30,549 bases of DNA from Propionibacteriaceae bacterium UBA5174 (GCA_002413345.1 DHWU01000017.1:33001-63549), one strand, 5' to 3'; shown: positions 1 through 7,356, counted from the stretch's first letter. Notes: generated by a model from the sequence alone, not told the origin. Made by a program: numbers and translations.

Positions 1-773
1 CGTTCCTCTTCCTCGGCCCCACCGGAGTGGGCAAGACTGAGTTGGCCAAGTCGTTGGCCGAGTTCTTGTTTGATGATGAGCGCGCCATGGTGCGGATCGA
101 TATGAGCGAATACGGGGAGAAGCACTCGGTATCGCGCCTGGTCGGCGCACCCCCTGGCTATGTGGGCTACGAAGAGGGTGGCCAGCTGACTGAGGCGGTT
201 CGGCGGCGTCCGTACTCGGTGCTGTTGCTGGACGAGGTCGAGAAGGCCCATGCCGACGTGTTCAACATCTTGCTCCAGGTGCTCGATGACGGGCGCCTCA
301 CCGATGGTCAGGGACGCACTGTCGATTTTCGCAATGTGATCTTGATCATGACTTCAAATCTGGGCTCACAGTTCTTGGCTGATCCCAATCTGAACGCTGA
401 CACCAAAACCCAGGCGGTTATGGGGGTGGTGCGCCAAGCGTTCAAGCCGGAGTTCCTGAATCGTCTCGATGAGATCGTGATGTTCGATCCACTAAGCCCA
501 GCGGACCTCACCCGGATCGTTGACATCCAACTGGCTCGCCTCAACCAGCGGTTGGCCGAGCGTCGAATCAACATCGATCTCACTGCTGCCGCGAAGGCTT
601 GGCTGGCCACTACCGGATTCGATCCGGTTTATGGCGCCCGTCCACTGAAGCGATTGGTGCAGAGCACCATCGAGGACTCCTTGGCCAGGCTGGTCCTGTC
701 CGGTGAGATAGGTGACGGTGCCGTGGTGAACTTTGATGTTCGTGGCGATGGCACCGGCCTCGAAATCACTTAA
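1..773 (+). CDS. clpB: ATP-dependent disaggregase ClpB, C-terminal part (5' end outside window)
   Basis: This is the C-terminal ~256 residues of a Hsp100 AAA+ chaperone that extracts polypeptides from aggregates together with DnaK. The reading frame is open from base 3. The second nucleotide-binding domain opens with Walker A (GPTGVGKTE), followed by the pore loop GAPPGYVGYEEGGQ, Walker B (LLLDEVEKAH), sensor 1 (MTSNLGS), the arginine-finger region (FLNRLDEIVMF) and sensor 2 (YGARPLKR). The stretch DGRLTDGQGRTVDFRN and the short tail fit ClpB better than ClpC or ClpA, since there is no IGF loop for ClpP in the visible part. The N domain, first AAA domain and middle coiled coil lie outside the window. 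No convincing terminator follows in the 105 bp before the next gene. Confidence 0.95.
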   Translation, partial: FLFLGPTGVGKTELAKSLAEFLFDDERAMVRIDMSEYGEKHSVSRLVGAPPGYVGYEEGGQLTEAVRRRPYSVLLLDEVEKAHADVFNILLQVLDDGRLTDGQGRTVDFRNVILIMTSNLGSQFLADPNLNADTKTQAVMGVVRQAFKPEFLNRLDEIVMFDPLSPADLTRIVDIQLARLNQRLAERRINIDLTAAAKAWLATTGFDPVYGARPLKRLVQSTIEDSLARLVLSGEIGDGAVVNFDVRGDGTGLEIT

Positions 774-866
774 GGGGATCCGGGCCCGCGCGGCTGCTTT
801 GGGTCCTGGACTGATGTTGCTGGTTCGGCGTGGCTTGGCCTGCGTTCGCACGGCGGCGTCACTAGA

Positions 867-872
867 TATGTT
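867..872 (+). promoter_or_regulatory. -10 box of leaderless promoter, GT87 gene
   Basis: TATGTT (TANNNT) ends 6 nt before the GTG start at 879, so the predicted transcript begins at or next to the start codon. No Shine-Dalgarno sequence is present. Confidence 0.5.
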
Positions 873-878
873 TGGTCT

Positions 879-2114
879 GTGATTGAAGAAGGCTCGCGGC
901 GGTCCGAATCCTTGAAGTCTAAGATCCCGCGGGGCTGGCTGACGGCTTGGCCGATCTTGGCTTTGGCACTGGCGGCTGTCGGGGCATTGTGGAGTATCTG
1001 GTATTCCTTTCCCGGCTTTGCGCCTACGGGGATGGACTTCCGGATCTACCGCGGATCGTTGACCAACCTGTTTTCCGGCACCGGCTTGTACACCTTCGAG
1101 ATGCGGGGGCCCGGTCAGCTGTTCTCGTTCACCTATCCGCCGTTCGCAGCGATGGTGCTGTCGCCCTTTGTGTTGGCGACCCCAACTCAAGCGCAACTCG
1201 CCTGGGTGTTGCTTCAGTACCCAGCAGTGTTCCTATTGGCGGTACTTGTGCGGCGTGAAACGCCAGCTCAGCGGTACGGCTGGACTAGCCGGGGCTGGCT
1301 GATCGTCCTGGCGTCCTTTAGCGGAATCGTCTTAAGCAGGAGCGTCGTAACCGACATTCGACTGGGCCAGATCAGCATGATGCTAGTGGTCATGGTGATC
1401 GTAGATTTCCTGGTGCTGCCGCCGAAATGGCGGGGGCTCTTGGTGGGGATCGCGGCCGCGATCAAGTTGACTCCGCTGATCTTCCTGGTCTATTTCGTGG
1501 TCACCAAGCAATGGCGGGCAGTTGCGAACGCGGCCGGGGCGGCGGCAGCGGCCACGTTGTTGGCCGTCGTGGTGCTCCCCGGCGACTCGCTGTTGTACTG
1601 GACAAAGCTGGTCTTTGACACTTCACGGGTCGGTGATACCGCGGTGTGGAGGAACAAGTCGCTGCTCGGATTCCTCACCCACTGGGGGATCGGCGGCGGC
1701 GCCCAGCGAGGAGTGTGGCTGGTCTTGGTGCTGGGGATCAGCGCGATCGCATTTTGGCGGGCGTATCGCCACTTTCGCCGTGGCGAGGAGTTCGCTGCGG
1801 TACTGGTCGTGGGTCTGCTGGCGACTGTGATCAGCCCGATTTCGTGGTGGCATCACTTGGTCTGGATCAGCGTTGCTGGCGTCTATCTGGCTCTGCTCGG
1901 CCGACGTGTTCCAGCATTGATTGGCGTAGTCCTTGTGATTGCGACCCTCAATTGGTCGCCACTGGCTCGCGGTTATAGGCCCAACCTTTGGGCAGACCTG
2001 GTTTCGGACGTGATCTGTTTGGTGCCGGTTGCCATTTGCGTATTTGGTCTGCCACGTAAGGCTGGCACTGGCGAAGACGCCGCCCTGCCAGCCGCGGAAT
2101 CAGTTCCTGATTAG
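879..2114 (+). CDS. GT87-family polyprenol-phosphate-mannose-dependent mannosyltransferase
   Basis: A 411-residue polytopic membrane protein with roughly nine or ten hydrophobic segments. After a short cytoplasmic N-terminus and a first TM segment (about 22-43) comes the motif GMDFRIYRGS, with Asp53 in the position of the catalytic acid of PimE-like enzymes, then FTYPPFAAMVLSPF (84-97). Further on are RNKSLLGFLTHW and SPISWWHHLVW, the other recurrent GT87 (DUF2029) signatures. Family members transfer mannose from polyprenyl-phosphate mannose to cell-envelope glycolipids such as phosphatidylinositol mannosides and lipoarabinomannan on the outer face of the membrane. Acceptor and linkage cannot be told from sequence. 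The GTG start follows a -10 hexamer by 6 nt. The 3' end overlaps the convergent vapC by 15 bp. Confidence 0.85.
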   Translation: MIEEGSRRSESLKSKIPRGWLTAWPILALALAAVGALWSIWYSFPGFAPTGMDFRIYRGSLTNLFSGTGLYTFEMRGPGQLFSFTYPPFAAMVLSPFVLATPTQAQLAWVLLQYPAVFLLAVLVRRETPAQRYGWTSRGWLIVLASFSGIVLSRSVVTDIRLGQISMMLVVMVIVDFLVLPPKWRGLLVGIAAAIKLTPLIFLVYFVVTKQWRAVANAAGAAAAATLLAVVVLPGDSLLYWTKLVFDTSRVGDTAVWRNKSLLGFLTHWGIGGGAQRGVWLVLVLGISAIAFWRAYRHFRRGEEFAAVLVVGLLATVISPISWWHHLVWISVAGVYLALLGRRVPALIGVVLVIATLNWSPLARGYRPNLWADLVSDVICLVPVAICVFGLPRKAGTGEDAALPAAESVPD

Positions 2115-2492
2115 GAGCGCCTGACGGTGTCGGTCGGCGAAGCTGGTGTCGAAGGTTGCCACAGTTGCGCGGTGTGCTTGGGCCAGTGCGGCAAGGTAGT
2201 CCTGGCCGAAGTCGTCCGCCCCGCCGAGGCTGGTTGCGTTTAGCTGAGTGTGAGACAGATCGGCTGGCCAGAACTCGCATTTTGGGTGTTCTCGGACCCG
2301 GGCCAATACCGCGAGTGCGGTCTGCGGGCTTTCGCCTAGCCGAAGCAGAAACCTCACCAGGGACGCTTCGGTGAGTGGGCAGATGGCGAAGCCGGCTTGG
2401 CTGGCGAACCAGCGTCCGGCTCGGTCGTGGTGTTCGTGTTCGGCGATCGTAAGGGCTGCCAATACCGACCCGTCAAGGAGGATGGGAGTCAC
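2100..2492 (-). CDS. vapC: VapC-type PIN-domain ribonuclease toxin
   Basis: A 130-residue PIN-domain protein of usual toxin length. The acidic metal-binding residues are visible: Asp7 in ILLDGSVL, Glu42 in TEASLVRF, Asp98 in GQDYLAALA and Asp115 in VATFDTSFAD. VapC toxins are Mg-dependent endoribonucleases that cut tRNA or rRNA; the target here is unknown. Start GTG at 2492 overlaps the stop codon of the upstream antitoxin gene as GTGA, the usual coupling of antitoxin-first operons. The 3' end runs 15 bp into the end of the convergent mannosyltransferase gene. Confidence 0.88.
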   Translation of the reverse strand: MTPILLDGSVLAALTIAEHEHHDRAGRWFASQAGFAICPLTEASLVRFLLRLGESPQTALAVLARVREHPKCEFWPADLSHTQLNATSLGGADDFGQDYLAALAQAHRATVATFDTSFADRHRQALLIRN

Positions 2493-2719
2493 TTCTGGGC
2501 CATTCCGGCGTCCGTCTGGGTGGCGGTGACTTTGCGTCCGAGGGTGAGTACCGGCAGCCCGGTAAGTCGATCAGTACTCAGCTTTACGGGGGCGTCTAGC
2601 TGAGCTAGCCCGCGAACGGTCAAGTCGGCCAGGACCGTTGACAGCGAAACCCCGCGCTGGGCGGCAAGTTCACGGGCCCTGCGATGGACCGCTGGTGGTA
2701 GGTCTACGGTGGTGCGCAT
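2489..2719 (-). CDS. vapB: VapB-type ribbon-helix-helix antitoxin
   Basis: A 76-residue protein starting MRTTVDLPPAVHRRARELA, a classic ribbon-helix-helix N-terminus: a short beta strand for operator contact followed by two helices up to about residue 40. The remaining 35 residues would wrap around the toxin. It is encoded immediately upstream of the PIN-domain toxin with a 4-nt overlap. Such antitoxins neutralise VapC and repress their own promoter as a toxin-antitoxin complex. The ATG lies 6 nt downstream of a TAGGAT -10 hexamer, so the mRNA is probably leaderless. Confidence 0.85.
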   Translation of the reverse strand: MRTTVDLPPAVHRRARELAAQRGVSLSTVLADLTVRGLAQLDAPVKLSTDRLTGLPVLTLGRKVTATQTDAGMAQK

Positions 2720-2725
2720 ATCCGC

Positions 2726-2731
2726 ATCCTA
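2726..2731 (-). promoter_or_regulatory. -10 box of leaderless vapBC promoter
   Basis: TAGGAT on the minus strand, 6 nt before the vapB ATG. This is the expected place for autoregulation by VapB/VapBC. Confidence 0.5.
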
Positions 2732-2792
2732 GCTGAATCAGTTGCGATGTGGGCAGCATTTCCGTTGTTCAGAATCGACCGACCAGAAATCC

Positions 2793-2919
2793 GGGGACGG
2801 TTCCTTTTTGCGCTGCTCGTAAAGGGACGGTTCCCGCGCGCTGCTCGTAGAGGGACGGTTCCCGCGCGCTGCTGGTAAAGGAACCGTCCCCGCGCGCTGC
2901 TGGTAAAGGAACCGTCCCC
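2793..2919 (+). repeat. Repeat array 1: five GGGACGGTTCC units with central inversion
   Basis: Most of the 325 bp between vapB and the next gene holds this array. Three GGGACGGTTCC copies start at 2794, 2824 and 2852; two inverse copies, GGAACCGTCCCC, start at 2880 and 2908. Spacing is 28-30 bp and the spacers share a GCGCTGCT core. The third and fourth copies form a perfect 11-bp inverted repeat around a 17-nt loop, so the single strand could fold into a long hairpin. Several frames are open through the array, but the proteins they would give consist of the repeat alone and are not credible genes. The array resembles REP/REPIN-type palindromic elements. Confidence 0.9.
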
Positions 2920-2997
2920 GTGCGGATCCCTGTGCAGCATTCCCCACCGTGGCGAGCCGGGAGCGCGGACAACTGTCCGGCTAGGCGCTGATGCGGT

Positions 2998-3003
2998 TAG
3001 GCT
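2998..3003 (+). promoter_or_regulatory. Probable -10 box, spermidine-synthase-like gene
   Basis: TAGGCT lies 41 nt upstream of the ATG at 3045, which would give a leader of about 35 nt. The identical hexamer precedes the LemA gene and purC. Confidence 0.35.
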
Positions 3004-3044
3004 GAACGACTTGTACGAGCACCCCTGTTGGAATGAGCTGACCG

Positions 3045-3872
3045 ATGAGCCAGGTATTACCCGCGCCGGATGACCCCGGCTGCTTCGTTGTGGTGAACGG
3101 AGATACCGAACAGTCGTTCATTGACCCTGATGATCCAACGCGGCTCGAATTCGAATACATCCGGCGAATCGCTGAGGTGCTTGATGAGACGGTTCTCGCT
3201 CGGCCTCGCTCGGAGCTGGTGCGGGTGCTGCACGTAGGTGGCGGCGGCTTGACCTTGCCGCGATACATCCAGGCAAGGCGCCCAGGGACCGCGCAGATTG
3301 TCTTGGAACCCGATGCTCAACTAACCGAGCAGGTACGGCGCGAGATCCCCATCGTTGGGCGAGCTACGATCAAGATCCGTCCGATTGACGGACGTGCGGG
3401 AGTGGCCGAGATGCCAAGCGGCTGTGTGGATGCGATCGTGATTGACGCCTTCGCAGGCGCTCAGGTGCCAGCTGAGTTGGCAACTGCGGAATTCTTCGCT
3501 GAGGCTAGCCGGTTGTTGCGCGGCGATGGCGTGATCGTGATGAACCTCACCGATACCGCCCCCTTTAGTTGGGCGAAGCGCTGCCTGTCCGGATTGATCA
3601 ACTACGTAGATGAGGCCGGAGTGATCGCCGAAACGCCGGTCTGGAAAGGGCGCCGCTTCGGCAATCTGGTCGCTCTCGGTGGCAAGCAGATGCCGGTGGA
3701 CGCGCTGTCCAGGCGACTCGCGCGGGCCGATTTTCCGCATCTGTTGGTCGGTGGACAGGCGATTGTCGACTGGCTGGGTGGGGCTCGGCCGTTCACCGAT
3801 GCCGACAACAGCCCCTCGCCCGAACCGAATTGGGGCAAGACCTGGTTCGGGCCAGCGCGACGGCACAAGTGA
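3045..3872 (+). CDS. Spermidine-synthase-like SAM-fold protein
   Basis: A 275-residue protein of the spermidine synthase/methyltransferase fold. QSFIDPDDPTRLEFEY (23-38) matches the N-terminal beta module of polyamine synthases. HVGGGGLTLPRYIQ (63-76) is the glycine-rich nucleotide loop, with Glu88 in IVLEPD as the adenosine-ribose acid. VIDAFAGAQVPAEL replaces the usual DxxDP propylamine-transfer motif, and LRGDGVIVMNLTD is the following strand. Actinobacteria carry many such proteins, and their substrates are mostly unproven. True spermidine synthase activity is doubtful because the amine-site Asp/Tyr pattern is incomplete. The start is ATG at 3045, with weak pairing to TTGGAATGAG upstream. 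Confidence 0.75.
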   Translation: MSQVLPAPDDPGCFVVVNGDTEQSFIDPDDPTRLEFEYIRRIAEVLDETVLARPRSELVRVLHVGGGGLTLPRYIQARRPGTAQIVLEPDAQLTEQVRREIPIVGRATIKIRPIDGRAGVAEMPSGCVDAIVIDAFAGAQVPAELATAEFFAEASRLLRGDGVIVMNLTDTAPFSWAKRCLSGLINYVDEAGVIAETPVWKGRRFGNLVALGGKQMPVDALSRRLARADFPHLLVGGQAIVDWLGGARPFTDADNSPSPEPNWGKTWFGPARRHK

Positions 3873-3879
3873 AGTGCAA

Positions 3880-3885
3880 TACGGT
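3880..3885 (+). promoter_or_regulatory. -10 box of leaderless pyrE promoter
   Basis: TACGGT lies 6 nt before the ATG at 3892. It supports that start over any of the longer in-frame options that run back into the upstream gene. Confidence 0.45.
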
Positions 3886-3891
3886 GCTGCC

Positions 3892-4434
3892 ATGACTTCG
3901 CGTGACCAACTAATCGATCAGATCCGCAATCTCGCCGTGGTGCGAGGCCGAGTAACTCTGGCGTCCGGCAGGCAAGCCGAGTATTACATCGACCTGCGGC
4001 GAGTGACCCTCGACGGCGTCGCCGCTCCGCTGGTCGGTGAAGTGATGACCGAACTGGCCAAGGACCTGGACTTCGACGCGGTCGGCGGACTCACCCTCGG
4101 CGCAGACCCAGTGGCCGTGGCGATGCTGCATCACGTTGCTGCCACCGGCGGACGCCTAGACGCGTTCGTGGTCCGCAAAGAAGCTAAGGCGCATGGCCTG
4201 CAGCGCCGGATTGAAGGCACCGAAATCGGCGGATGCAGAGTGCTGGTGGTCGAGGACACCTCCACCACTGGCGGCTCTGCAATGACCGCGGTCGAGGCGG
4301 TGCGGGAAGCTGGCGCCGAGGTGGTTGCGGTGGCAGTCATCGTTGATCGGGATACCGGCGCAAAGGAACGGATCGAGGCCGCTGGCGTGCCCTACCTCTA
4401 CGCAGTTTCGCTTGCGGATTTGGGCTTGGACTGA
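3892..4434 (+). CDS. pyrE: Orotate phosphoribosyltransferase
   Basis: A 180-residue enzyme converting orotate and PRPP to orotidine 5'-phosphate, the fifth step of UMP synthesis. ASGRQAEYYIDLRRVTL is the orotate/PRPP loop near the N-terminus, GLTLGADPVAVA the second conserved element, RKEAKAHGLQRRIEG the flexible catalytic loop, and VLVVEDTSTTGGSAMTAV the PRPP-binding signature. Length is typical for actinobacterial PyrE. The frame is open another 213 bases upstream inside the previous gene, but homology begins at this ATG and a -10 hexamer precedes it by 6 nt. It starts 19 bp after the spermidine-synthase-like gene. Confidence 0.93.
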   Translation: MTSRDQLIDQIRNLAVVRGRVTLASGRQAEYYIDLRRVTLDGVAAPLVGEVMTELAKDLDFDAVGGLTLGADPVAVAMLHHVAATGGRLDAFVVRKEAKAHGLQRRIEGTEIGGCRVLVVEDTSTTGGSAMTAVEAVREAGAEVVAVAVIVDRDTGAKERIEAAGVPYLYAVSLADLGLD

Positions 4435-4488
4435 GTTCTCGGGCATTCAGCCGTTCGGTACCGGTCTCGGCCAGCGCGCCGTCCGGGC

Positions 4489-4494
4489 TAGGCT
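4489..4494 (+). promoter_or_regulatory. Probable -10 box, LemA gene
   Basis: TAGGCT lies 53 nt upstream of the ATG at 4548. The predicted leader of about 47 nt carries a GGGAG ribosome-binding site. Confidence 0.35.
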
Positions 4495-4547
4495 GTGAGG
4501 CAGTCGGCTCAGCCCAGTCGGCGCGGGTTAAGTGATGGGAGCCTTTG

Positions 4548-5318
4548 ATGGAATGGGTCTTGGCGATTCTGCTGTTGCTTGTGGTGGTGCTAGGTATCTA
4601 CGCAATCGGTCTCTACAACGGCTTTGTGCGTTCTCGGAACTTGATCCAGGAGTCCTGGCGTCAGATTGATGTCGAGCTGAATCGACGCTATGACTTGATC
4701 CCAAACTTGGTGGAGACGGTGCGGGCCTATGCGGCTCACGAGCGCAACACCATGGAGGATGTCACCAGGTTGCGTAACCAGGCGGCGTCGCTGGCACAGC
4801 AGTCAGGCGGCGCAATCTCGGCGGAACGCTCTCAGGTGGAGCAGCAATTGAGCGGTGCGGTCCGCGGTTTGATGGTGAGTGTGGAGGCCTATCCGGAACT
4901 GCGCAGCAATGTGAACTTCTTGGAGCTGCAGCGTGAGCTGACTGCTACCGAGGATCGGATTGCGGCTGGCCGGCGCTTCTACAACGCCAATGTGCGCAAC
5001 TACAACACGCAGGTCGAATCGTTCCCGTCCAATGTGGTGGCGAATATGTTCAAGTTCGAAAAGGCGACCTACTTCGAAGTGGCCGACCAGGTGGTCCGTC
5101 AGGCTCCGCATGTGAGCTTCGGGGAGATCAGCAACCGTCCCGGCGGCTCCCCCGAACCCACCAACAACCAGCTGCAGGCCACGCAGTCTCCTTCAGGGAT
5201 GCCCAACCCGCAGGCTTACAACCAGAGCCAAGCGCCGATGCAGCCGCCAGCTGGGGCGCCAGCCTTTCAGCAGCCACCTGCCGATCCGCCAACCTACGCG
5301 CCGCCGCCGCAGCAGTAG
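4548..5318 (+). CDS. LemA family membrane-anchored protein
   Basis: A 256-residue protein with an N-terminal TM helix (about 4-23) followed by the LemA helical bundle. Signatures are QESWRQIDVELNRRYDLIPNLVETV (start of the first long helix), AYPELRSNVNFLELQRELTATEDRI, and RFYNANVRNYNTQVESFPSN with MFKFEKATYFE. The last ~65 residues are a Pro/Gln/Ala-rich disordered tail ending in PPPQQ, not part of the fold. LemA function is unsettled; family members are membrane proteins linked to envelope processes. The ATG at 4548 has GGGAG six bases upstream and is preferred to the TTG just before it. A strong terminator follows. Confidence 0.9.
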   Translation: MEWVLAILLLLVVVLGIYAIGLYNGFVRSRNLIQESWRQIDVELNRRYDLIPNLVETVRAYAAHERNTMEDVTRLRNQAASLAQQSGGAISAERSQVEQQLSGAVRGLMVSVEAYPELRSNVNFLELQRELTATEDRIAAGRRFYNANVRNYNTQVESFPSNVVANMFKFEKATYFEVADQVVRQAPHVSFGEISNRPGGSPEPTNNQLQATQSPSGMPNPQAYNQSQAPMQPPAGAPAFQQPPADPPTYAPPPQQ

Positions 5319-5338
5319 CGGAGGAAGACGTCGAGAAT

Positions 5339-5382
5339 GAGCTAGGCCCCCGGGAACATTCCGGGGGCCTAGCTCTTTTCTC
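5339..5382 (+). terminator. Strong intrinsic terminator after the LemA gene
   Basis: A perfect 15-bp stem (arms 5339-5353 and 5361-5375; GAGCTAGGCCCCCGG and its complement) with a 7-nt loop, followed by TTTTCTC. It begins 20 nt after the LemA stop codon. Confidence 0.95.
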
Positions 5383-5435
5383 GACAATGGTGGGGGCAGT
5401 CGGCGCACCGTTGGTGGCGCGACCTCCGGCTCGGA

Positions 5436-6122
5436 TTACCCCTGGGTTTCAGCCTTTGCCTTGCGGCGCTGCAGCAAGGCCTCGACTCCCATCGGCAGTA
5501 GCGAGACCAGCACGATCATCACCAGTACGGCGTCGATGTTCTTTTGGAAGAACGGAATCTGGCCTAGATAGAAGCCCAACACGGTGACGCCAACGCCCCA
5601 GATGACGCCGCCCACTGAAGTCCAGACAATGAAGGTCTTGAACTCCATCTTGCCGATACCAGCGATCAGAGTCACAAAGGTGCGGACGAACGGCACAAAA
5701 CGGGCCAGTACCAGTGCCTTATTGCCGTACTTGCCGAGCAGTTCGTGGGTCTTGGCGACGTATTTGGGGTCAAACACTTTGCCCCAGAACCCTTCGCGTT
5801 GTTTGAACAGTGGCGGGCCGATCAAGTGCCCCAACCAGTAGCCAGCCACGTTTCCAGCGATCGCGGCAGCCGTCAGCACGATGCAGGCAACAACCAACAC
5901 TTCCCACTGGGCTAAGCCAACGAAGGTGATCGAACCGTAGGAGATGAACATTCCCACGGTGAACAGCAGCGAGTCTCCTGGCAAGATCGGCCAGATCGCG
6001 CATTCGACGAAGATCAGTAGGGCAACACCCCACAGGGGCCAAGGTCCCAACGCCTCGATGATCTTGGCCGGGTCGAGCCAGTCGGGTAGCAGCAGAGGCA
6101 TGAGCAAGGGCAGGAAGTCCAT
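5436..6122 (-). CDS. DedA family integral membrane protein
   Basis: A 228-residue polytopic protein of the DedA/SNARE-associated superfamily, whose characterised members act as lipid carrier transporters or support membrane energisation. Glu40 and Asp50 sit in the region FVECAIWPILPGD, the conserved acidic re-entrant motif with LPGD for LPGE. ALVLARFVPFVRTFVTLIAG holds the conserved FxRxxP-type arginines, and GNVAGYWLGHLIGP precedes it. The substrate cannot be predicted. The frame would allow ATG at 6149, nine codons further out, but ATG at 6122 starts 8 nt after a TACCCT hexamer and avoids overlapping the start of the divergent methyltransferase gene. Confidence 0.88.
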   Translation of the reverse strand: MDFLPLLMPLLLPDWLDPAKIIEALGPWPLWGVALLIFVECAIWPILPGDSLLFTVGMFISYGSITFVGLAQWEVLVVACIVLTAAAIAGNVAGYWLGHLIGPPLFKQREGFWGKVFDPKYVAKTHELLGKYGNKALVLARFVPFVRTFVTLIAGIGKMEFKTFIVWTSVGGVIWGVGVTVLGFYLGQIPFFQKNIDAVLVMIVLVSLLPMGVEALLQRRKAKAETQG

Positions 6123-6130
6123 GGTGACAA

Positions 6131-6140
6131 AGGGTACCGT
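6131..6140. promoter_or_regulatory. Overlapping divergent -10 boxes (dedA-type gene / methyltransferase gene)
   Basis: TACCGT on the plus strand (6135-6140) ends 7 nt before ATG 6148. TACCCT on the minus strand (6136-6131) ends 8 nt before ATG 6122. The two hexamers share the GGTACC palindrome, so RNA polymerase could probably occupy only one direction at a time. Confidence 0.4.
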
Positions 6141-6147
6141 GGCCGCC

Positions 6148-6792
6148 ATGGTGCAGTTGAGCGAGGATGAAGTGGTGGCTGTGAGTAGCCCAGGAGTTGG
6201 CCCGCACCCCCAGCCCTGGCCCGATGATTCGCGCTACGACCAAGAGTTGTTGGCCGAAGGTGACCGACGCAATGTGCCCGATGAGTTTCGGTATTGGAGC
6301 GTCGAGGCGATTGTCGCTGAACTGGACACCAGACGGCTGCCCCTGCAAGTGGCGATCCAGAATTGGGAGCACGACTTCAACATTGGCTCAATGGTGCGCA
6401 CGGCGAACGCCTTCAACGTGGAGCGGGTCCACATCATTGGACGCCGGCGCTGGAACCGCAGAGGTGCGATGGTCACTGATCGGTATCTACACCTGGAGCA
6501 TCACGCCAGTACCGCTGAGTTTTTGGCCTGGTTGGCAGAACACCAGGTGGTCCCGATTGGGGTCGACAATCTGCCTGGTTCGGTGCCCCTGGAGACGGCC
6601 CAGCTGCCCCAAAAATGCTGCCTAATCTTCGGTTCAGAAGGGCCAGGTCTCACCGACGAACTCGTTGCTGGCTGTGAACGCCTAGTGGCGATCAGTCAGT
6701 ACGGTTCGACCCGATCGCTGAACGCTGGTGCGGCGGCGGCGATCACGATGTACCACTGGGCGCTGCAGTGGGCTCCGCGCGGCGAGGCTTGA
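6148..6792 (+). CDS. SpoU/TrmH family RNA 2'-O-methyltransferase
   Basis: A 214-residue SPOUT-fold enzyme that methylates a ribose 2'-OH in tRNA or rRNA from S-adenosylmethionine. The three SpoU motifs are clear: HDFNIGSMVRTANAF with the motif 1 Asn and Arg, LIFGSEGPGLTDEL (motif 2), and ISQYGSTRSLNAGAAAAI (motif 3, the trefoil-knot cofactor site). RRWNRRGAMVTDRY is typical of the actinobacterial branch. The target nucleotide is not known. ATG 6148 follows a -10 hexamer by 7 nt; in-frame GTGs at 6175 and 6181 are alternatives with a weak GAGGA upstream. A longer in-frame extension back into the divergent gene is rejected. Confidence 0.87.
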   Translation: MVQLSEDEVVAVSSPGVGPHPQPWPDDSRYDQELLAEGDRRNVPDEFRYWSVEAIVAELDTRRLPLQVAIQNWEHDFNIGSMVRTANAFNVERVHIIGRRRWNRRGAMVTDRYLHLEHHASTAEFLAWLAEHQVVPIGVDNLPGSVPLETAQLPQKCCLIFGSEGPGLTDELVAGCERLVAISQYGSTRSLNAGAAAAITMYHWALQWAPRGEA

Positions 6793-6827
6793 TCACTGTC
6801 CCAAGAACGGTGGTCTTAACCCTCACC

Positions 6828-6833
6828 TAAGAT
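6828..6833 (+). promoter_or_regulatory. -10 box of leaderless promoter, PH-like membrane protein gene
   Basis: TAAGAT lies 7 nt before GTG 6841. The box overlaps the alternative ATG at 6832, so the GTG is the more likely start. Confidence 0.45.
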
Positions 6834-6840
6834 GGTCTTT

Positions 6841-7356
6841 GTGGGCGACGAGTACGGGATCTATTACCAGCCGGATGTGGCTGCTGGGCGGGTGTCGTCG
6901 AATGCCAACGCTCTGGCCTGGCGGATCGGTTCGTTAGTGGTCTCGCTGGTGGTCATTGGTGTGGCCTGGGCGATTTGGCCGACCTATCTGCAGACGTGGG
7001 CCCCGTGGGCCCTCGGGATCACTGGTGTGGTGAGCGGTTTCCTGGTGATCGTCAGCCTGATTCGGTATTTGCGGTCCCGCAGTGAGGCCGCCAAGGCTGC
7101 TGCTGGTGGTTTGGTGATCGGGCTGAACCGGGCCGGAATGTTGATCGATCAGCGGTGGCTCACCTGGCCCGAAGTCGGCTCGATGATCGCCAAACCAGGA
7201 TTGCTCGGCGCCTCGCACCAGTTGGTGGCGACTTTCGGTTCAGAGTCGGTGCGGATCCCGCTGGGAGTGACCGATACCTTGCCAGCCTCCCTGGATTCGG
7301 CGGTACAGGTGTTGTCTAACGGGCAACTCAGAGTGGACTTGTCCCGGTTCGAATGA
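6841..7356 (+). CDS. Small membrane protein with PH-like domain
   Basis: A 171-residue protein with two TM helices (about 27-48 and 53-74), followed by a soluble C-terminal half. The pattern there, GLVIGLNRAGMLIDQRWLTWPEVGSM, then HQLVATFGSESVRIPLGV and a last helix, is that of bacterial PH-like domains seen in many small actinobacterial membrane proteins. I infer this from pattern, not from a catalytic motif. Function is unknown; PH-like domains of this type often mediate protein contacts at the membrane. It starts 48 bp after the methyltransferase gene but seems to have its own promoter. ATG 6832 is an alternative start, three codons longer. Confidence 0.65.
   Translation: MGDEYGIYYQPDVAAGRVSSNANALAWRIGSLVVSLVVIGVAWAIWPTYLQTWAPWALGITGVVSGFLVIVSLIRYLRSRSEAAKAAAGGLVIGLNRAGMLIDQRWLTWPEVGSMIAKPGLLGASHQLVATFGSESVRIPLGVTDTLPASLDSAVQVLSNGQLRVDLSRFE

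Noticed and set aside
2793..2919. CRISPR array
   Set aside because: The period of 28-30 bp looks tempting, but copies switch orientation, the intervening sequences resemble each other, and no cas genes are present. The same holds for arrays 2 and 3.
2704..2972. Small minus-strand proteins over repeat array 1
   Set aside because: Three frames are open at once only because of the repeat; the peptides are repeat translation without a start signal or conserved fold.
5944..6147. N-terminal extension of the SpoU-type methyltransferase into the dedA-type gene
   Set aside because: The extra residues are antisense to conserved DedA segments and match nothing in the SpoU family.
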